Below are positions 1 through 5,748 of a stretch of DNA of 22,630 nt, piece by piece. The DNA is from a virus. The stretch lies in IMG/VR virus record IMGVR_UViG_3300030107_002159, positions 1-22,630 of that record. One strand, 5' to 3'. Under the pieces are notes generated by a model, which was given only the letters and a program-made list of their open reading frames with translations, did not search any database and was not told the origin of the DNA. Position 1 is the stretch's first letter; each line of letters begins with the position of its first letter. A program made the translations under genes and the position numbers.

Positions 1-489
1 GTAAACAATTGTAGCCCCTGTTAATTTTACAACAACCTCATAAATTTTTCCAACAACTAAATCAGTTATTTCTTGTGTTACTGACGCACTTGTAAGTTTT
101 AATGTGTTGCCAAATTTAGAACTTGCTGCAGGACTTCCTGATACAGTTGTCCACCCTGTTATACTTGCTGATCCACTAACTTCATAGTCACCATTGGTAA
201 TATAATCCTTTGGTTGTAAAAAGACTGTATCATAGTCAAGATACTTTAACGTTGATGCTATAGTGGCATGTGCATACAATTGTTTACCTGATGTGAGATC
301 TAATGATCCTTGTGCTCGTGTAAAGGGCCAGTTAAGTTCAGAATTAATTATATCCGTAATTCCACGATTAACAAAATCTTTTACGGAAGTCTGTACACCA
401 CGAGAACTGCTAAAAGAAGAACTCGTTAATTCAACTTCATTTATATCTCGTAATACGTTATTTATTAGTGTTAGATATGTGCTTGCCAT
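1..489 (-). CDS. Probable head-tail connector or neck protein (partial, 3' end missing)
   Basis: The frame is open from an ATG at 489 to the window edge (163 codons), so the C-terminus lies outside. It begins MASTYLTLINNVL and has an early NWPFT segment (about residue 56-60), then a Ser/Thr/Gly/Val-rich beta-type stretch. N-termini of this style (short helical start, an 'RG.QT.VKDFVNRG' segment, then a WPF motif) are familiar to me from unannotated structural genes of marine podovirus-like phages, where they sit with head-tail joining proteins. That family link is from memory, not from a search. It overlaps the 3' end of the small gene upstream by 32 nt. It lies downstream of the head and lysis genes in reading direction, which suits the start of the neck or tail block. 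A tail tube or tail fibre anchor is an alternative. Confidence 0.6.
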   Translation of the reverse strand, partial: MASTYLTLINNVLRDINEVELTSSSFSSSRGVQTSVKDFVNRGITDIINSELNWPFTRAQGSLDLTSGKQLYAHATIASTLKYLDYDTVFLQPKDYITNGDYEVSGSASITGWTTVSGSPAASSKFGNTLKLTSASVTQEITDLVVGKIYEVVVKLTGATIVY

Positions 490-616
490 TTTTATTTATT
501 GCCTTATCTATGGACTTGTATATATCTTTGAAGTTAGTTGTAATTTCTTTAACTTGTTGATCAGATTTGGCTTTTTTAACAGCAAATGCTAATGCTTCTT
601 TAAAAAAATGTTTCAT
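458..616 (-). CDS. Small hypothetical protein, 52 aa
   Basis: ATG at 616 to TAA at 458-460 gives a lysine-rich 52-residue protein that begins MKHFFKEALAFAVKKAK and is largely helical by composition. It has no membrane segment and no motif I recognise. No clear Shine-Dalgarno sequence precedes the ATG, which lowers confidence. In favour: it fills the gap between two plausible genes on the same strand and its end overlaps the next start by 32 nt, so translation could be coupled. It may be a small connector accessory protein; no function is assigned. Confidence 0.45.
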   Translation of the reverse strand: MKHFFKEALAFAVKKAKSDQQVKEITTNFKDIYKSIDKAINKNGKHISNTNK

Positions 617-651
617 AACTTATTATACATACATACTACTTATTTGTAAAC

Positions 652-1134
652 TTATTTCTGTGATTGCATAATTAACCATCCCATTAATACGATGCAACCA
701 AAACCAACTAAAGTGGCTATCCCCATAATTATAAAATCTCTAATTTGTTTTAATTTTTCCTCTTTAGCATACACGGCTTTTTGTCTAGCCGATCTAATTT
801 TTCCTTCTTCCTTTAAAATAGACTCCCATGCCGATAAACCATAATGAGCCGTTATAAAATTTTTAAGTTGTTCTCTTTGTTTTTGTATTTTCTTTTTAGC
901 CGCAAACGACTGAAGAGCAACTTCTTCTACAGATCCATTAAATATACGATCTATGTGTGATGGGTTACTAGCCTGTTTATTGATGTTATCTACATCACTA
1001 ACGGCTGTCATCCATTTACCAATTTCTCCTGTTACGTCTTCTATATCACGAGAAACTTGCACAGCTTTTTTTATGCCGTTGTAGGCAATATTAGCTGCAC
1101 TAACGGCTGCTGATAATGTGATGGGGTCTAACAT
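652..1134 (-). CDS. Conserved phage hypothetical with C-terminal membrane anchor, 160 aa
   Basis: Residues 1-90 are predominantly helical with an N-terminal 'LDPITLSAAVSAANIAYNGIK' type start; residues 75-132 are strongly charged and probably coiled-coil. A single hydrophobic segment at about 134-156 (FIIMGIATLVGFG and following) is followed by a four-residue tail, so it looks like a C-tail-anchored membrane protein. I have seen this architecture in marine phage genomes without a known function. Its ATG overlaps the stop of the preceding 59-aa gene as TAATG, so the two are probably co-translated. It stands between the lysis genes and the connector; a role in lysis timing or as an internal virion protein is possible but only inferred. 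Confidence 0.7.
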   Translation of the reverse strand: MLDPITLSAAVSAANIAYNGIKKAVQVSRDIEDVTGEIGKWMTAVSDVDNINKQASNPSHIDRIFNGSVEEVALQSFAAKKKIQKQREQLKNFITAHYGLSAWESILKEEGKIRSARQKAVYAKEEKLKQIRDFIIMGIATLVGFGCIVLMGWLIMQSQK

Positions 1135-1313
1135 TATTTATCCTTTGGTAAACACACAGCCGTTAATTTTTTTTGCGTTCCATCAGGCTGGGGTACTGAA
1201 CGCTGTTCGCTTAATCTTTCTGCAAAATATCTACACCTATCGATATTGTCAAATATTTGTGTATCATTATATAATCTACTTCCTAGATATACGTATAGAA
1301 CAAACTCTATCAC
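1134..1313 (-). CDS. Small hypothetical protein, 59 aa, GTG start
   Basis: The frame begins at a GTG at 1313 that overlaps the TGA of the preceding gene (GTGA) and ends with a TAA that overlaps the next ATG (TAATG). Those tight junctions on both sides are the main evidence for it. The product starts (M)IEFVLYVYLGSRLYND and ends LTAVCLPKDK, with a central FDNIDRCRYFAERL segment. The hydrophobic start followed by a cysteine pair about 35 residues apart suggests a small secreted or membrane-associated protein with one disulphide, but no signal cleavage site is clear. Function unknown. A short protein with this 'I(D)RC(R)YFAERL' layout is familiar from marine phages. Confidence 0.6.
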   Translation of the reverse strand: MIEFVLYVYLGSRLYNDTQIFDNIDRCRYFAERLSEQRSVPQPDGTQKKLTAVCLPKDK

Positions 1314-1537
1314 AATTTTTCATGCAACCAATCAAAAAAACTTGTACCTTTATTTTCTACTAACTTATCATCTAACCAATCAAAAAATGTTATTTGTGGT
1401 GGGTCGCTATTGATAAAAGTAGTATCAAACTCGCCTATACTACCTGCAAAAGAACTGTCACCATCAAAAAAATCAGGTTCGTATTCGCTTGGTGATGTGT
1501 CGTAATTATTTGTTTGGTACAGTTTTTCTGTAGACAT
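1310..1537 (-). CDS. Acidic hypothetical protein with duplicated FFDWL motif, 75 aa
   Basis: ATG at 1537 is preceded by AAGGAG at a 10-nt spacing, a strong ribosome binding site. The product is very acidic (many Asp, Glu, Ser) and probably disordered over residues 1-50. Its C-terminal third holds two copies of an FFDWLxxKL motif 16 residues apart: FFDWLDDKL and FFDWLHEKL. The DNA shows the same duplication as two AACCAATCAAAAAA stretches 48 bp apart (1326 and 1374). The motif looks like an amphipathic peptide that could dock a partner. Function unknown. Confidence 0.65.
   Translation of the reverse strand: MSTEKLYQTNNYDTSPSEYEPDFFDGDSSFAGSIGEFDTTFINSDPPQITFFDWLDDKLVENKGTSFFDWLHEKL
1326..1387 (-). 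repeat. 48-bp-period duplication encoding FFDWLxxKL
   Basis: Two near-identical 14-nt stretches starting at 1326 and 1374 encode the repeated FFDWL peptide at the C-terminus of the 75-aa acidic protein. The period is exactly 16 codons, so the reading frame is kept. Confidence 0.6.
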
Positions 1538-1712
1538 AGACTTTGAACTCCTTGTTTATAGGTTTAAAAAATTCACATAATGCTTGAATGTGACGTTTAC
1601 GATTTTTTTGACGAGCAAGCTCTACTTCGGTGAAGTTACAGGTTGCAACATTTTTATGTTTTTCATTCTTTCTATCAGCCTGTCTGCTCTGTTCGTGACT
1701 TGTTTGTGCCAT
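1506..1712 (-). CDS. Possible small basic protein, 68 aa
   Basis: This frame starts inside the lysozyme 3' end (ATG 1712), crosses the otherwise empty 84 nt at 1538-1621 and ends 32 nt inside the next gene. The product is basic (RKNRKRH near residue 38-44; YRKTVPNK at the end). AGGGAG lies upstream of the ATG but at about 15 nt, which is long. A shorter version from an internal start is possible. The long overlap with lysozyme in another frame makes chance a real alternative. No family recognised. Confidence 0.35.
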   Translation of the reverse strand: MAQTSHEQSRQADRKNEKHKNVATCNFTEVELARQKNRKRHIQALCEFFKPINKEFKVYVYRKTVPNK

Positions 1713-2098
1713 CGACTTGATTCCATCTCCCTTGCGGCATCAGACCACATGCCATCTTTTATAGCCTGTATACATTTACGAAATTTTGAATAGCGAGGAT
1801 ACCCTAGATTAAACATCATGTTTGCACATATTAATCTTACTTCTTCTGGAAGATGTTGCCAATCATCATAAATTTTTTTACAATCGTTAATGGTGACCAT
1901 GATGTCTTGTTCAAAGCATTCACTGATTCTTTCTGAGCTAATTCGTGTTCCGACAGGTTCTCCGTATTCTGGGTCATGTTGTGTAACCAAATGTCCAATT
2001 CCAAACGTTGGATAACCCAAGTGGTCGAGGTATATTTCGTATATGCATCCTTCATCTTCTTCTAATTCTTTCCTTAACTTGTCAATAAATAATTCCAT
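1622..2098 (-). CDS. Phage lysozyme, T4 type (glycoside hydrolase family 24)
   Basis: Endolysin that cuts the beta-1,4 bond between N-acetylmuramate and N-acetylglucosamine in peptidoglycan. At 158 aa it matches T4 lysozyme (164 aa). The catalytic triad is visible with T4 spacing: E16 (in EDEG), D25 (in YLDHLGY) and T31 (in PTFGIGH), equivalent to T4 E11, D20 and T26. No signal peptide or SAR helix is seen, so it should need a holin to leave the cytoplasm; candidate holins lie directly upstream (2098-2349) and at 3212-3595. Its ATG overlaps the upstream stop as TAATG and is preceded by GGGAG at a 6-nt spacing. Family assignment is firm. Confidence 0.95.
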   Translation of the reverse strand: MELFIDKLRKELEEDEGCIYEIYLDHLGYPTFGIGHLVTQHDPEYGEPVGTRISSERISECFEQDIMVTINDCKKIYDDWQHLPEEVRLICANMMFNLGYPRYSKFRKCIQAIKDGMWSDAAREMESSRWHKQVTNRADRLIERMKNIKMLQPVTSPK

Positions 2099-2349
2099 TA
2101 TTTTCTCCCACTGATTGCACTAAAACCAAAATATGCTCCGACCAAGCCACACATACTGATATATTGAGTCATCAAAATGCTTTCTGCTCCTTCTAGTCTT
2201 TCTGGTAATATTAGTGTAGCTATAGTAGTTATAGCCATAAGCAGTATCAAAACCCACGCCATTCTCCTTTTGTTTACTTGGTAGGCTTCTTTATCTGGTA
2301 TTAAATCTTTTGTATTACACGTACAATTATCACCACATTCGCATGCCAT
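2098..2349 (-). CDS. Two-helix membrane protein beside lysozyme, possible holin
   Basis: 83 aa. The N-terminus carries four cysteines (C3, C5, C9, C11 in CECGDNCTC), followed by a charged stretch ending KRRM, then hydrophobic helices at about 31-49 and 59-79 and a short basic tail GRK. Two membrane segments of this length directly upstream of lysozyme, with TAATG coupling, fit a class II holin. The cysteine cluster could bind a metal or form disulphides and is unusual for a holin. AGGA in the end of the preceding gene serves as ribosome binding site. The other candidate holin is at 3212-3595, so one of the two may be an antiholin or have another role. Confidence 0.65.
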   Translation of the reverse strand: MACECGDNCTCNTKDLIPDKEAYQVNKRRMAWVLILLMAITTIATLILPERLEGAESILMTQYISMCGLVGAYFGFSAISGRK

Positions 2350-2353
2350 ATTT

Positions 2354-3028
2354 TTATTCCTGATATAAGTTATTAAATGTTATGTTTGGATCTAAATAGC
2401 TTTCGTGCTGTTCAGCAGAGTGTTTCCATTGAGAAGGTGTAAAATCAGGTGCACCTTCGCCTGTTCGCCACAAAGCAGGACTTGTCGCACGAACTCTATT
2501 GTTTGGTAATGCAACAAAATTTCCTGTCCATTTTCCTGCATCCGTTAAATATAATACATGGGATTGTTTGTGTTGAGCAGGGTCATCTGCTATATCACTG
2601 TCTGTGTAGTCAACTGTAAATAGATACTTACCGTTATAAAACTCGTTACCTATTTTACATAACCACGGACTAGAACTTACTCTGTCCATGACTACAACAC
2701 TGTGGTTTCTTGACTCACAATCCCACGGTTGTACTAAATGGTCTTCCATAGGATCTGACCATTCTTCAAGTGGTATATCGGCAACCAATGCTTGTATTGG
2801 CATTCTTGCCCACATTGCTCCACCATGTATGTTTGTTTCAAGACCATCTTCAAAATCTGCTTCGCAACCTGTAAATACAAGTTGAAAACTAAGAGATCTG
2901 TCTGGTATGGTATTTACTGCAAATACCATAGCGTGTAAAAATTCACCATGATATTTTTGATGGTTAGACGTAAACTCTCTCCGTACCCAACAATGAAAAT
3001 GGGGTACGTTACTGATCAAGTACGGCAT
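2354..3028 (-). CDS. Conserved marine-phage hypothetical protein, 224 aa
   Basis: A soluble protein beginning MPYLISNVPHFHCWVRREF with many conserved-looking aromatic and His motifs: YHGEFLHAMVFAV, HGGAMWARMPIQALVADIP, QPWDCESRNHSVVVMDRV and RVRATSPALW. No membrane segment or signal peptide. I recognise this as a recurring unannotated gene of uncultured marine phages, commonly close to lysis and head genes. No enzymatic motif can be assigned; the His/Asp/Cys-rich segments might bind a metal. Its ATG overlaps the stop of the repeat-rich small gene upstream (TAATG). Confidence 0.75.
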   Translation of the reverse strand: MPYLISNVPHFHCWVRREFTSNHQKYHGEFLHAMVFAVNTIPDRSLSFQLVFTGCEADFEDGLETNIHGGAMWARMPIQALVADIPLEEWSDPMEDHLVQPWDCESRNHSVVVMDRVSSSPWLCKIGNEFYNGKYLFTVDYTDSDIADDPAQHKQSHVLYLTDAGKWTGNFVALPNNRVRATSPALWRTGEGAPDFTPSQWKHSAEQHESYLDPNITFNNLYQE

Positions 3029-3201
3029 TATTTACGTTTCATACCTCTTTTCATCATTCCACCACCCATCATTTTTTTCTTCATAGCTCCACCTTTAGCC
3101 ATTGCTTTAGTTTTCTTCATAGCCCCACCTTTAGCCATAGCTTTAGTTTTCTTCATTGCTCCACCTTTTGCGTAGCCTTTTTTCTTTTTCATGCCAGCCA
3201 T
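3028..3201 (-). CDS. Met/Lys/Gly tandem-repeat protein, 57 aa
   Basis: ATG at 3201 follows AAGGGG at a short spacing, and TAA overlaps the next ATG. The 57-residue product is made almost entirely of Met, Lys, Gly and Ala. It contains the 12-residue unit AKGGAMKKTKAM twice plus a partial third copy (residues 11-42) and ends with a MMKRGMKRK tail. No hydrophobic core is expected, so it is probably disordered and strongly cationic, which suits binding to DNA, RNA or an acidic partner. It is one of four small lysine-rich genes downstream of the capsid block. Similar 'KGG' repeat proteins occur in marine phages; function unknown. Confidence 0.65.
   Translation of the reverse strand: MAGMKKKKGYAKGGAMKKTKAMAKGGAMKKTKAMAKGGAMKKKMMGGGMMKRGMKRK
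3076..3171 (-). repeat. 36-bp tandem repeat encoding AKGGAMKKTKAM
   Basis: Two full copies and one partial copy (to the AKGGAMKK part) of a 36-bp unit inside the 57-aa gene. Copies differ only at a few third positions, which points to recent expansion or to selection on the peptide. Confidence 0.75.
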
Positions 3202-3211
3202 AATAGCCCCC

Positions 3212-3595
3212 TTATTTTTTACGTTTAAATTTATCTAATCCTCTTATCCCCAATGCGGCAGATACTGTTAAAAACAACAAATAAGTATACCACTCAGGCA
3301 ACTCATTAAGTCGTGCAAAACCGTTTTTAACTACATCTTCCATACCGGGAATGAAGACTAGCACTGTTGGAATTAAAATCACAATAGTGACCACCTCGTC
3401 TTTCCACGAGTTCTGTGTGCCCTGTGCCATAATAATTTCCCATTTGGAATCATGTGTGGCAGCAGTACGCATAATTTCTGCTTCGGCTTCGGCTTTAGTC
3501 TGTGCTAATGTAGCCTTTGCCTTTTGTTTATCAATTTGTCCTTGCATGAATGATCCAGCAAGTTCAGCTATTGGTCCTATGAGTGCTTGAAACAT
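3212..3595 (-). CDS. Holin, GTA_holin_3TM-like, 127 aa
   Basis: The start is placed at 3595 because that ATG overlaps the upstream stop as TAATG and has AGGAG at a suitable distance; the longer frame from 3634 lacks this support. The product begins MFQALIGPIAELAGSFMQGQ (amphipathic helix), then an Ala/Lys/Glu-rich coiled stretch (about 22-48), a conserved-looking NSWKDEVVT, hydrophobic segments at about 68-83 and 101-117 around LPEWYTYLL, and a basic tail DKFKRKK. This order (N-terminal helix, coil, SW(R/K)DE, two C-terminal helices, GIRG.DK) matches what I know of the gene-transfer-agent/phage 3TM holin family. It would form the membrane hole that lets the lysozyme at 1622-2098 reach the wall. 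Confidence 0.75.
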   Translation of the reverse strand: MFQALIGPIAELAGSFMQGQIDKQKAKATLAQTKAEAEAEIMRTAATHDSKWEIIMAQGTQNSWKDEVVTIVILIPTVLVFIPGMEDVVKNGFARLNELPEWYTYLLFLTVSAALGIRGLDKFKRKK

Positions 3596-3804
3596 TATGT
3601 ATTTTCTCCTAATGTTATTGGTGCTTGTATGCAAGTAGCAAACCCATTGACATACGCTTCATTTTGTTTTACACTGTCTTTTATACGAGCCGTGTATTCT
3701 AAACAATTTTCATACACACTAAATGGAAAATTAACCATAGGAAAATTTACCCATGTTGGAACTCCATTTAAACTCCATGCTATAACGATTACTGGTATCC
3801 ACAT
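3595..3804 (-). CDS. Small protein with N-terminal hydrophobic segment, 69 aa
   Basis: Start set at 3804: this ATG overlaps the upstream stop as TAATG and follows AAGGAG, whereas the longer frame to 3846 would overlap the preceding gene by 43 nt. The product begins MWIPVIVIAWSLNGVPTW, a hydrophobic run without leading Lys or Arg, then holds two cysteines (ENCLEY and FATCIQ) separated by about 25 residues. It may be membrane-anchored or exported, and its place next to the holin would suit a lysis accessory (for example a small spanin-like or antiholin role), but no lipobox or spanin motif is seen. Function unknown. Confidence 0.6.
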   Translation of the reverse strand: MWIPVIVIAWSLNGVPTWVNFPMVNFPFSVYENCLEYTARIKDSVKQNEAYVNGFATCIQAPITLGENT

Positions 3805-4037
3805 TATTTTTTCTTTCTCCTTCTGCCTGAAGCTGTGACAGACCACTTAACGGCTTTAGGTCCTGTCTTCTTTCGTGCTTCAGTTTTACTAATCTTTTTA
3901 GCTACTTTTGCAGGTCTACACGCAGGATATGGTCTACTTTTTTTTTCTTTGCCAGACCGTCCACACTTCTTGCCTGTCTTGACATCTCGCCAATCTTCTT
4001 TAAACCACTTTGTTAATCCACCTTTAGGTTTAGCCAT
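3804..4037 (-). CDS. Small basic protein with two central cysteines (DUF5872-like), 77 aa
   Basis: Begins MAKPKGGLTKWFKEDWRDV and continues with TGKKCGRSG, YPACRPAKVAKK and a C-terminal GRRRKKK tail; nearly a third of residues are Lys or Arg. The 'KGGLxKWFxExWxD' start and the CGRS..YPxCxP pair are those I associate with the small DUF5872-type family common in cyanophages and other marine phages and in some giant viruses. The name is recalled, not searched. Two cysteines 17 residues apart may be half of a zinc site. Likely binds nucleic acid or packs in the head, by composition only. TAATG coupled at both ends. Confidence 0.7.
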   Translation of the reverse strand: MAKPKGGLTKWFKEDWRDVKTGKKCGRSGKEKKSRPYPACRPAKVAKKISKTEARKKTGPKAVKWSVTASGRRRKKK

Positions 4038-4297
4038 TATGCGTAAGTTCCACCCCTTTTCTTATATGTACGCACTAACCATGCGTTTGCATATGCTGAT
4101 GGGTATACTTTAAATTTACGTTTTGCTTCAGCTTTAACTCTAGCGTACAGAGCAGGATTTTTTGGCTTTGCTCCTGATGTTTTTTTCTTTGTAGACTTCT
4201 TTTTTGCAGATCCACCTTTTTTCATAAGTTTAAAGTCAGCACCACTAATTTTACCATCTTTATTCTTATCCAATTTTTTTTGACCACCCTTTAACAT
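4037..4297 (-). CDS. Lysine-rich protein with EF-hand-like loop, 86 aa
   Basis: The start is placed at 4297, not 4303: AAGGAG lies directly against the ATG at 4303 with no spacing but is 6 nt from the ATG at 4297. The product starts MLKGGQKKLDKNKDGKISG; residues about 10-21 (D-K-N-K-D-G-K-I-S-G-A-D) match a canonical EF-hand calcium loop, though only one loop is seen. A lysine/serine linker (KKKSTKKKTSG) leads to a C-terminal block NPALYARVKAEAKRKF and a TYKKRGGTYA end, similar to short domains of other marine-phage basic proteins. Calcium binding is a motif-level inference. Overlaps the upstream gene by 7 nt and couples to the next by TAATG. Confidence 0.7.
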   Translation of the reverse strand: MLKGGQKKLDKNKDGKISGADFKLMKKGGSAKKKSTKKKTSGAKPKNPALYARVKAEAKRKFKVYPSAYANAWLVRTYKKRGGTYA

Positions 4298-4578
4298 TTC
4301 CATCTCCTTCTAGCTTGTCTTAATCGACTGTTTGGGTTTTTTGCTGCTTTAGGAAACTTCTTCATTTGTCCTGCACTTCTAGCACAAAATGATTTTCTAC
4401 GTTTTGCAGCTTTACTACCTGCCTTTACTTTTCCAGTAACTGCACCTTTTAATTTACTGCCGGGATTATCTCTGCGATATTTTGCAATACCTTTAGCTGT
4501 CATTCCTGCACCAGCTTTGGTTGGTCTTTTATGACCCCCCTTTATAGTATGCCCTTTCATATCACCTTTCTTTGCCAC
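4291..4578 (-). CDS. Small basic protein (DUF6321-like), 95 aa, GTG start
   Basis: The frame opens with GTG at 4578, with GGGG 7 nt upstream; an ATG six codons later (4560), with its own AAAGG, is an alternative start. The sequence contains GAGMTAKGIAKYRRDNPGS followed by KLKGAVTGKVKAGSKAAKRR and KSFCARSAGQMKKFPKAAK, and ends RLRQARRRWKC. I associate the order 'G.G(M/L)T.KG..KYR..NPGSKLK.AVT', 'RRKSFCARS' and terminal 'RxWxC' with a small family found next to capsid genes of marine phages (I believe Pfam DUF6321; recalled, not searched). Two cysteines. Possibly a minor virion or DNA-binding protein. Starts one base after the oxygenase stop. Confidence 0.7.
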   Translation of the reverse strand: MAKKGDMKGHTIKGGHKRPTKAGAGMTAKGIAKYRRDNPGSKLKGAVTGKVKAGSKAAKRRKSFCARSAGQMKKFPKAAKNPNSRLRQARRRWKC

Positions 4579-5208
4579 TTATTTTCCCCATAATTTTTTA
4601 AGATAATTCTGTGCTAAAGTTGATTTTACAGCCATCCCATTATTATTTTGTTTTACAAAATGCATATTTACATCATATAAATTACGCAGTATGTATGTTT
4701 GTTCATAAGATACGTTAGTAGACAACCAACCTATAATTGCTTTTCTTACACCTTTTTTTATTGGTGCAACTGTATGAGCATATATAATTGGAAAGAAAAG
4801 AACTTGCCCTGCTCGTAACTTATAAGGTATTTCACCTATTTCATTATCTACAATAAATTCACCACCCTCGTAGTCATCACTGAGACATATTGAAAATCCA
4901 TAATCAAAATACGTGTTTGCTGTTTTTGGCTCTGCTTTAAAATTGTCAATATGTTTATCGTAGTGTCCATTTTCTTCATATTGGTTGTAAAAGTTTACAG
5001 ACACTTTTGTAGGATTTATAACTGCATCAACAAATGGGTTGTTGTATATTTTTTGTGTTATCAACCCACGTACCTTATCAGGCATGTTTGTTGATTCTTG
5101 GTTATCTTTTGATCCTGTAAGTGGCTTAGATTTTGAGCCATCTTCCATTTGGCAGTTATTTTTTATACAGAAGTCTACCTCTTCTGGGTTTAATAATTGT
5201 AGTAACAT
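4579..5208 (-). CDS. 2-oxoglutarate/Fe(II)-dependent oxygenase (prolyl-4-hydroxylase-like)
   Basis: 209 aa. The double-stranded beta-helix signature is visible: H86-x-D88 (YDKHIDNF), a central SICLSDDYEGGEF strand pair, the distal histidine H145 (IIYAHTVAP) and R155 (KKGVRKAIIGW), the residue expected to hold the 2-oxoglutarate carboxylate. This is the P4Hc/PKHD-like layout (about 200 aa), which uses oxygen and 2-oxoglutarate to hydroxylate a protein or other substrate. The substrate cannot be read from sequence. It sits between the capsid/decoration genes and four lysine-rich small proteins, so a virion or basic phage protein is a reasonable target. Ribosome binding site weak (AAAG). Such oxygenases are common in cyanophage structural regions. 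Confidence 0.88.
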   Translation of the reverse strand: MLLQLLNPEEVDFCIKNNCQMEDGSKSKPLTGSKDNQESTNMPDKVRGLITQKIYNNPFVDAVINPTKVSVNFYNQYEENGHYDKHIDNFKAEPKTANTYFDYGFSICLSDDYEGGEFIVDNEIGEIPYKLRAGQVLFFPIIYAHTVAPIKKGVRKAIIGWLSTNVSYEQTYILRNLYDVNMHFVKQNNNGMAVKSTLAQNYLKKLWGK

Positions 5209-5230
5209 TTAATCTTTTTATTTAAAGTTA

Positions 5231-5254
5231 AAGGGGCAAGTTGCCCTGCCCCTT
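5231..5254 (-). terminator. Hairpin after the capsid/decoration genes
   Basis: Arms 5231-5238 (AAGGGGCA) and 5247-5254 pair perfectly over 8 bp with an 8-nt loop, 7 nt past the stop of the decoration gene. Read on the minus strand it is followed by TAACTTTAAAT rather than a pure T run, so termination may be partial or the hairpin may protect the abundant capsid mRNA from 3' decay. Confidence 0.6.
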
Positions 5255-5261
5255 ATATTAC

Positions 5262-5735
5262 TTAAGTTCCAGTTGAAACTGTAGCAGATTCGACAGGGTT
5301 TTTAGAAATGTCAGCTAAGACAACGTGAACACGAAATCTAGCGGCACTTTCGCCTGTTGATCCACCATCGATGATTAATGCATCGATAGTATCTGCAGAG
5401 GTTAAGATTCTAGCATTAGAACCAGAAGCCCCTGTTGCAGCTTCAAGGAATGGTGTAAAACCAGCAGCTAGTGCAGATCCGTCAACAAAACAGTCTACAT
5501 CACCACCAGTAATACCGATATCCATAGTTATCTGTCCATTACCTCTTGCTTCAAGAACTTCTAAAGCACCTGCAACAATCATAGTATCAGCAGGAACATC
5601 AATTAATTGAATGATGTCGCCACCTGTACCACCATCAGCAGTATCGTGCACTTGAGAAGTCATCACATAAGGTCTTGCAACATTAGATGGATGTCCTGTA
5701 GTTCCACCGTTAGGTGTTCTATCAATAGTAGCCAT
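5262..5735 (-). CDS. Probable capsid decoration / head protein, 157 aa
   Basis: Gene immediately downstream of the major capsid protein, started by ATG at 5735 with AAGGGAG 8 nt upstream. Composition is rich in Gly, Ala, Thr, Ile and Val with short alternating segments (IIQLIDVPADTMIVAGALEVLE, QITMDIGITGGDVDCFVDG), typical of a beta-sandwich virion protein; no helices of note, no signal peptide. In many phages the gene after the capsid gene encodes a head decoration or stabilisation protein made in large amounts, and a strong ribosome binding site and a stabilising 3' hairpin fit that. The function is inferred from place and composition. Confidence 0.7.
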   Translation of the reverse strand: MATIDRTPNGGTTGHPSNVARPYVMTSQVHDTADGGTGGDIIQLIDVPADTMIVAGALEVLEARGNGQITMDIGITGGDVDCFVDGSALAAGFTPFLEAATGASGSNARILTSADTIDALIIDGGSTGESAARFRVHVVLADISKNPVESATVSTGT

Positions 5736-5748
5736 AAACTAATCTCCC

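Noticed and set aside
263-592. Plus-strand open frame of 109 codons
   Set aside because: Antisense to the connector gene, which has a phage-like sequence and continuous frame to the edge; no ribosome binding site for the plus frame.
3596-3634. 13-residue N-terminal extension of the holin
   Set aside because: The start at 3595 has TAATG coupling and AGGAG; the extension would overlap the preceding gene and begins with polar residues unlike the family.
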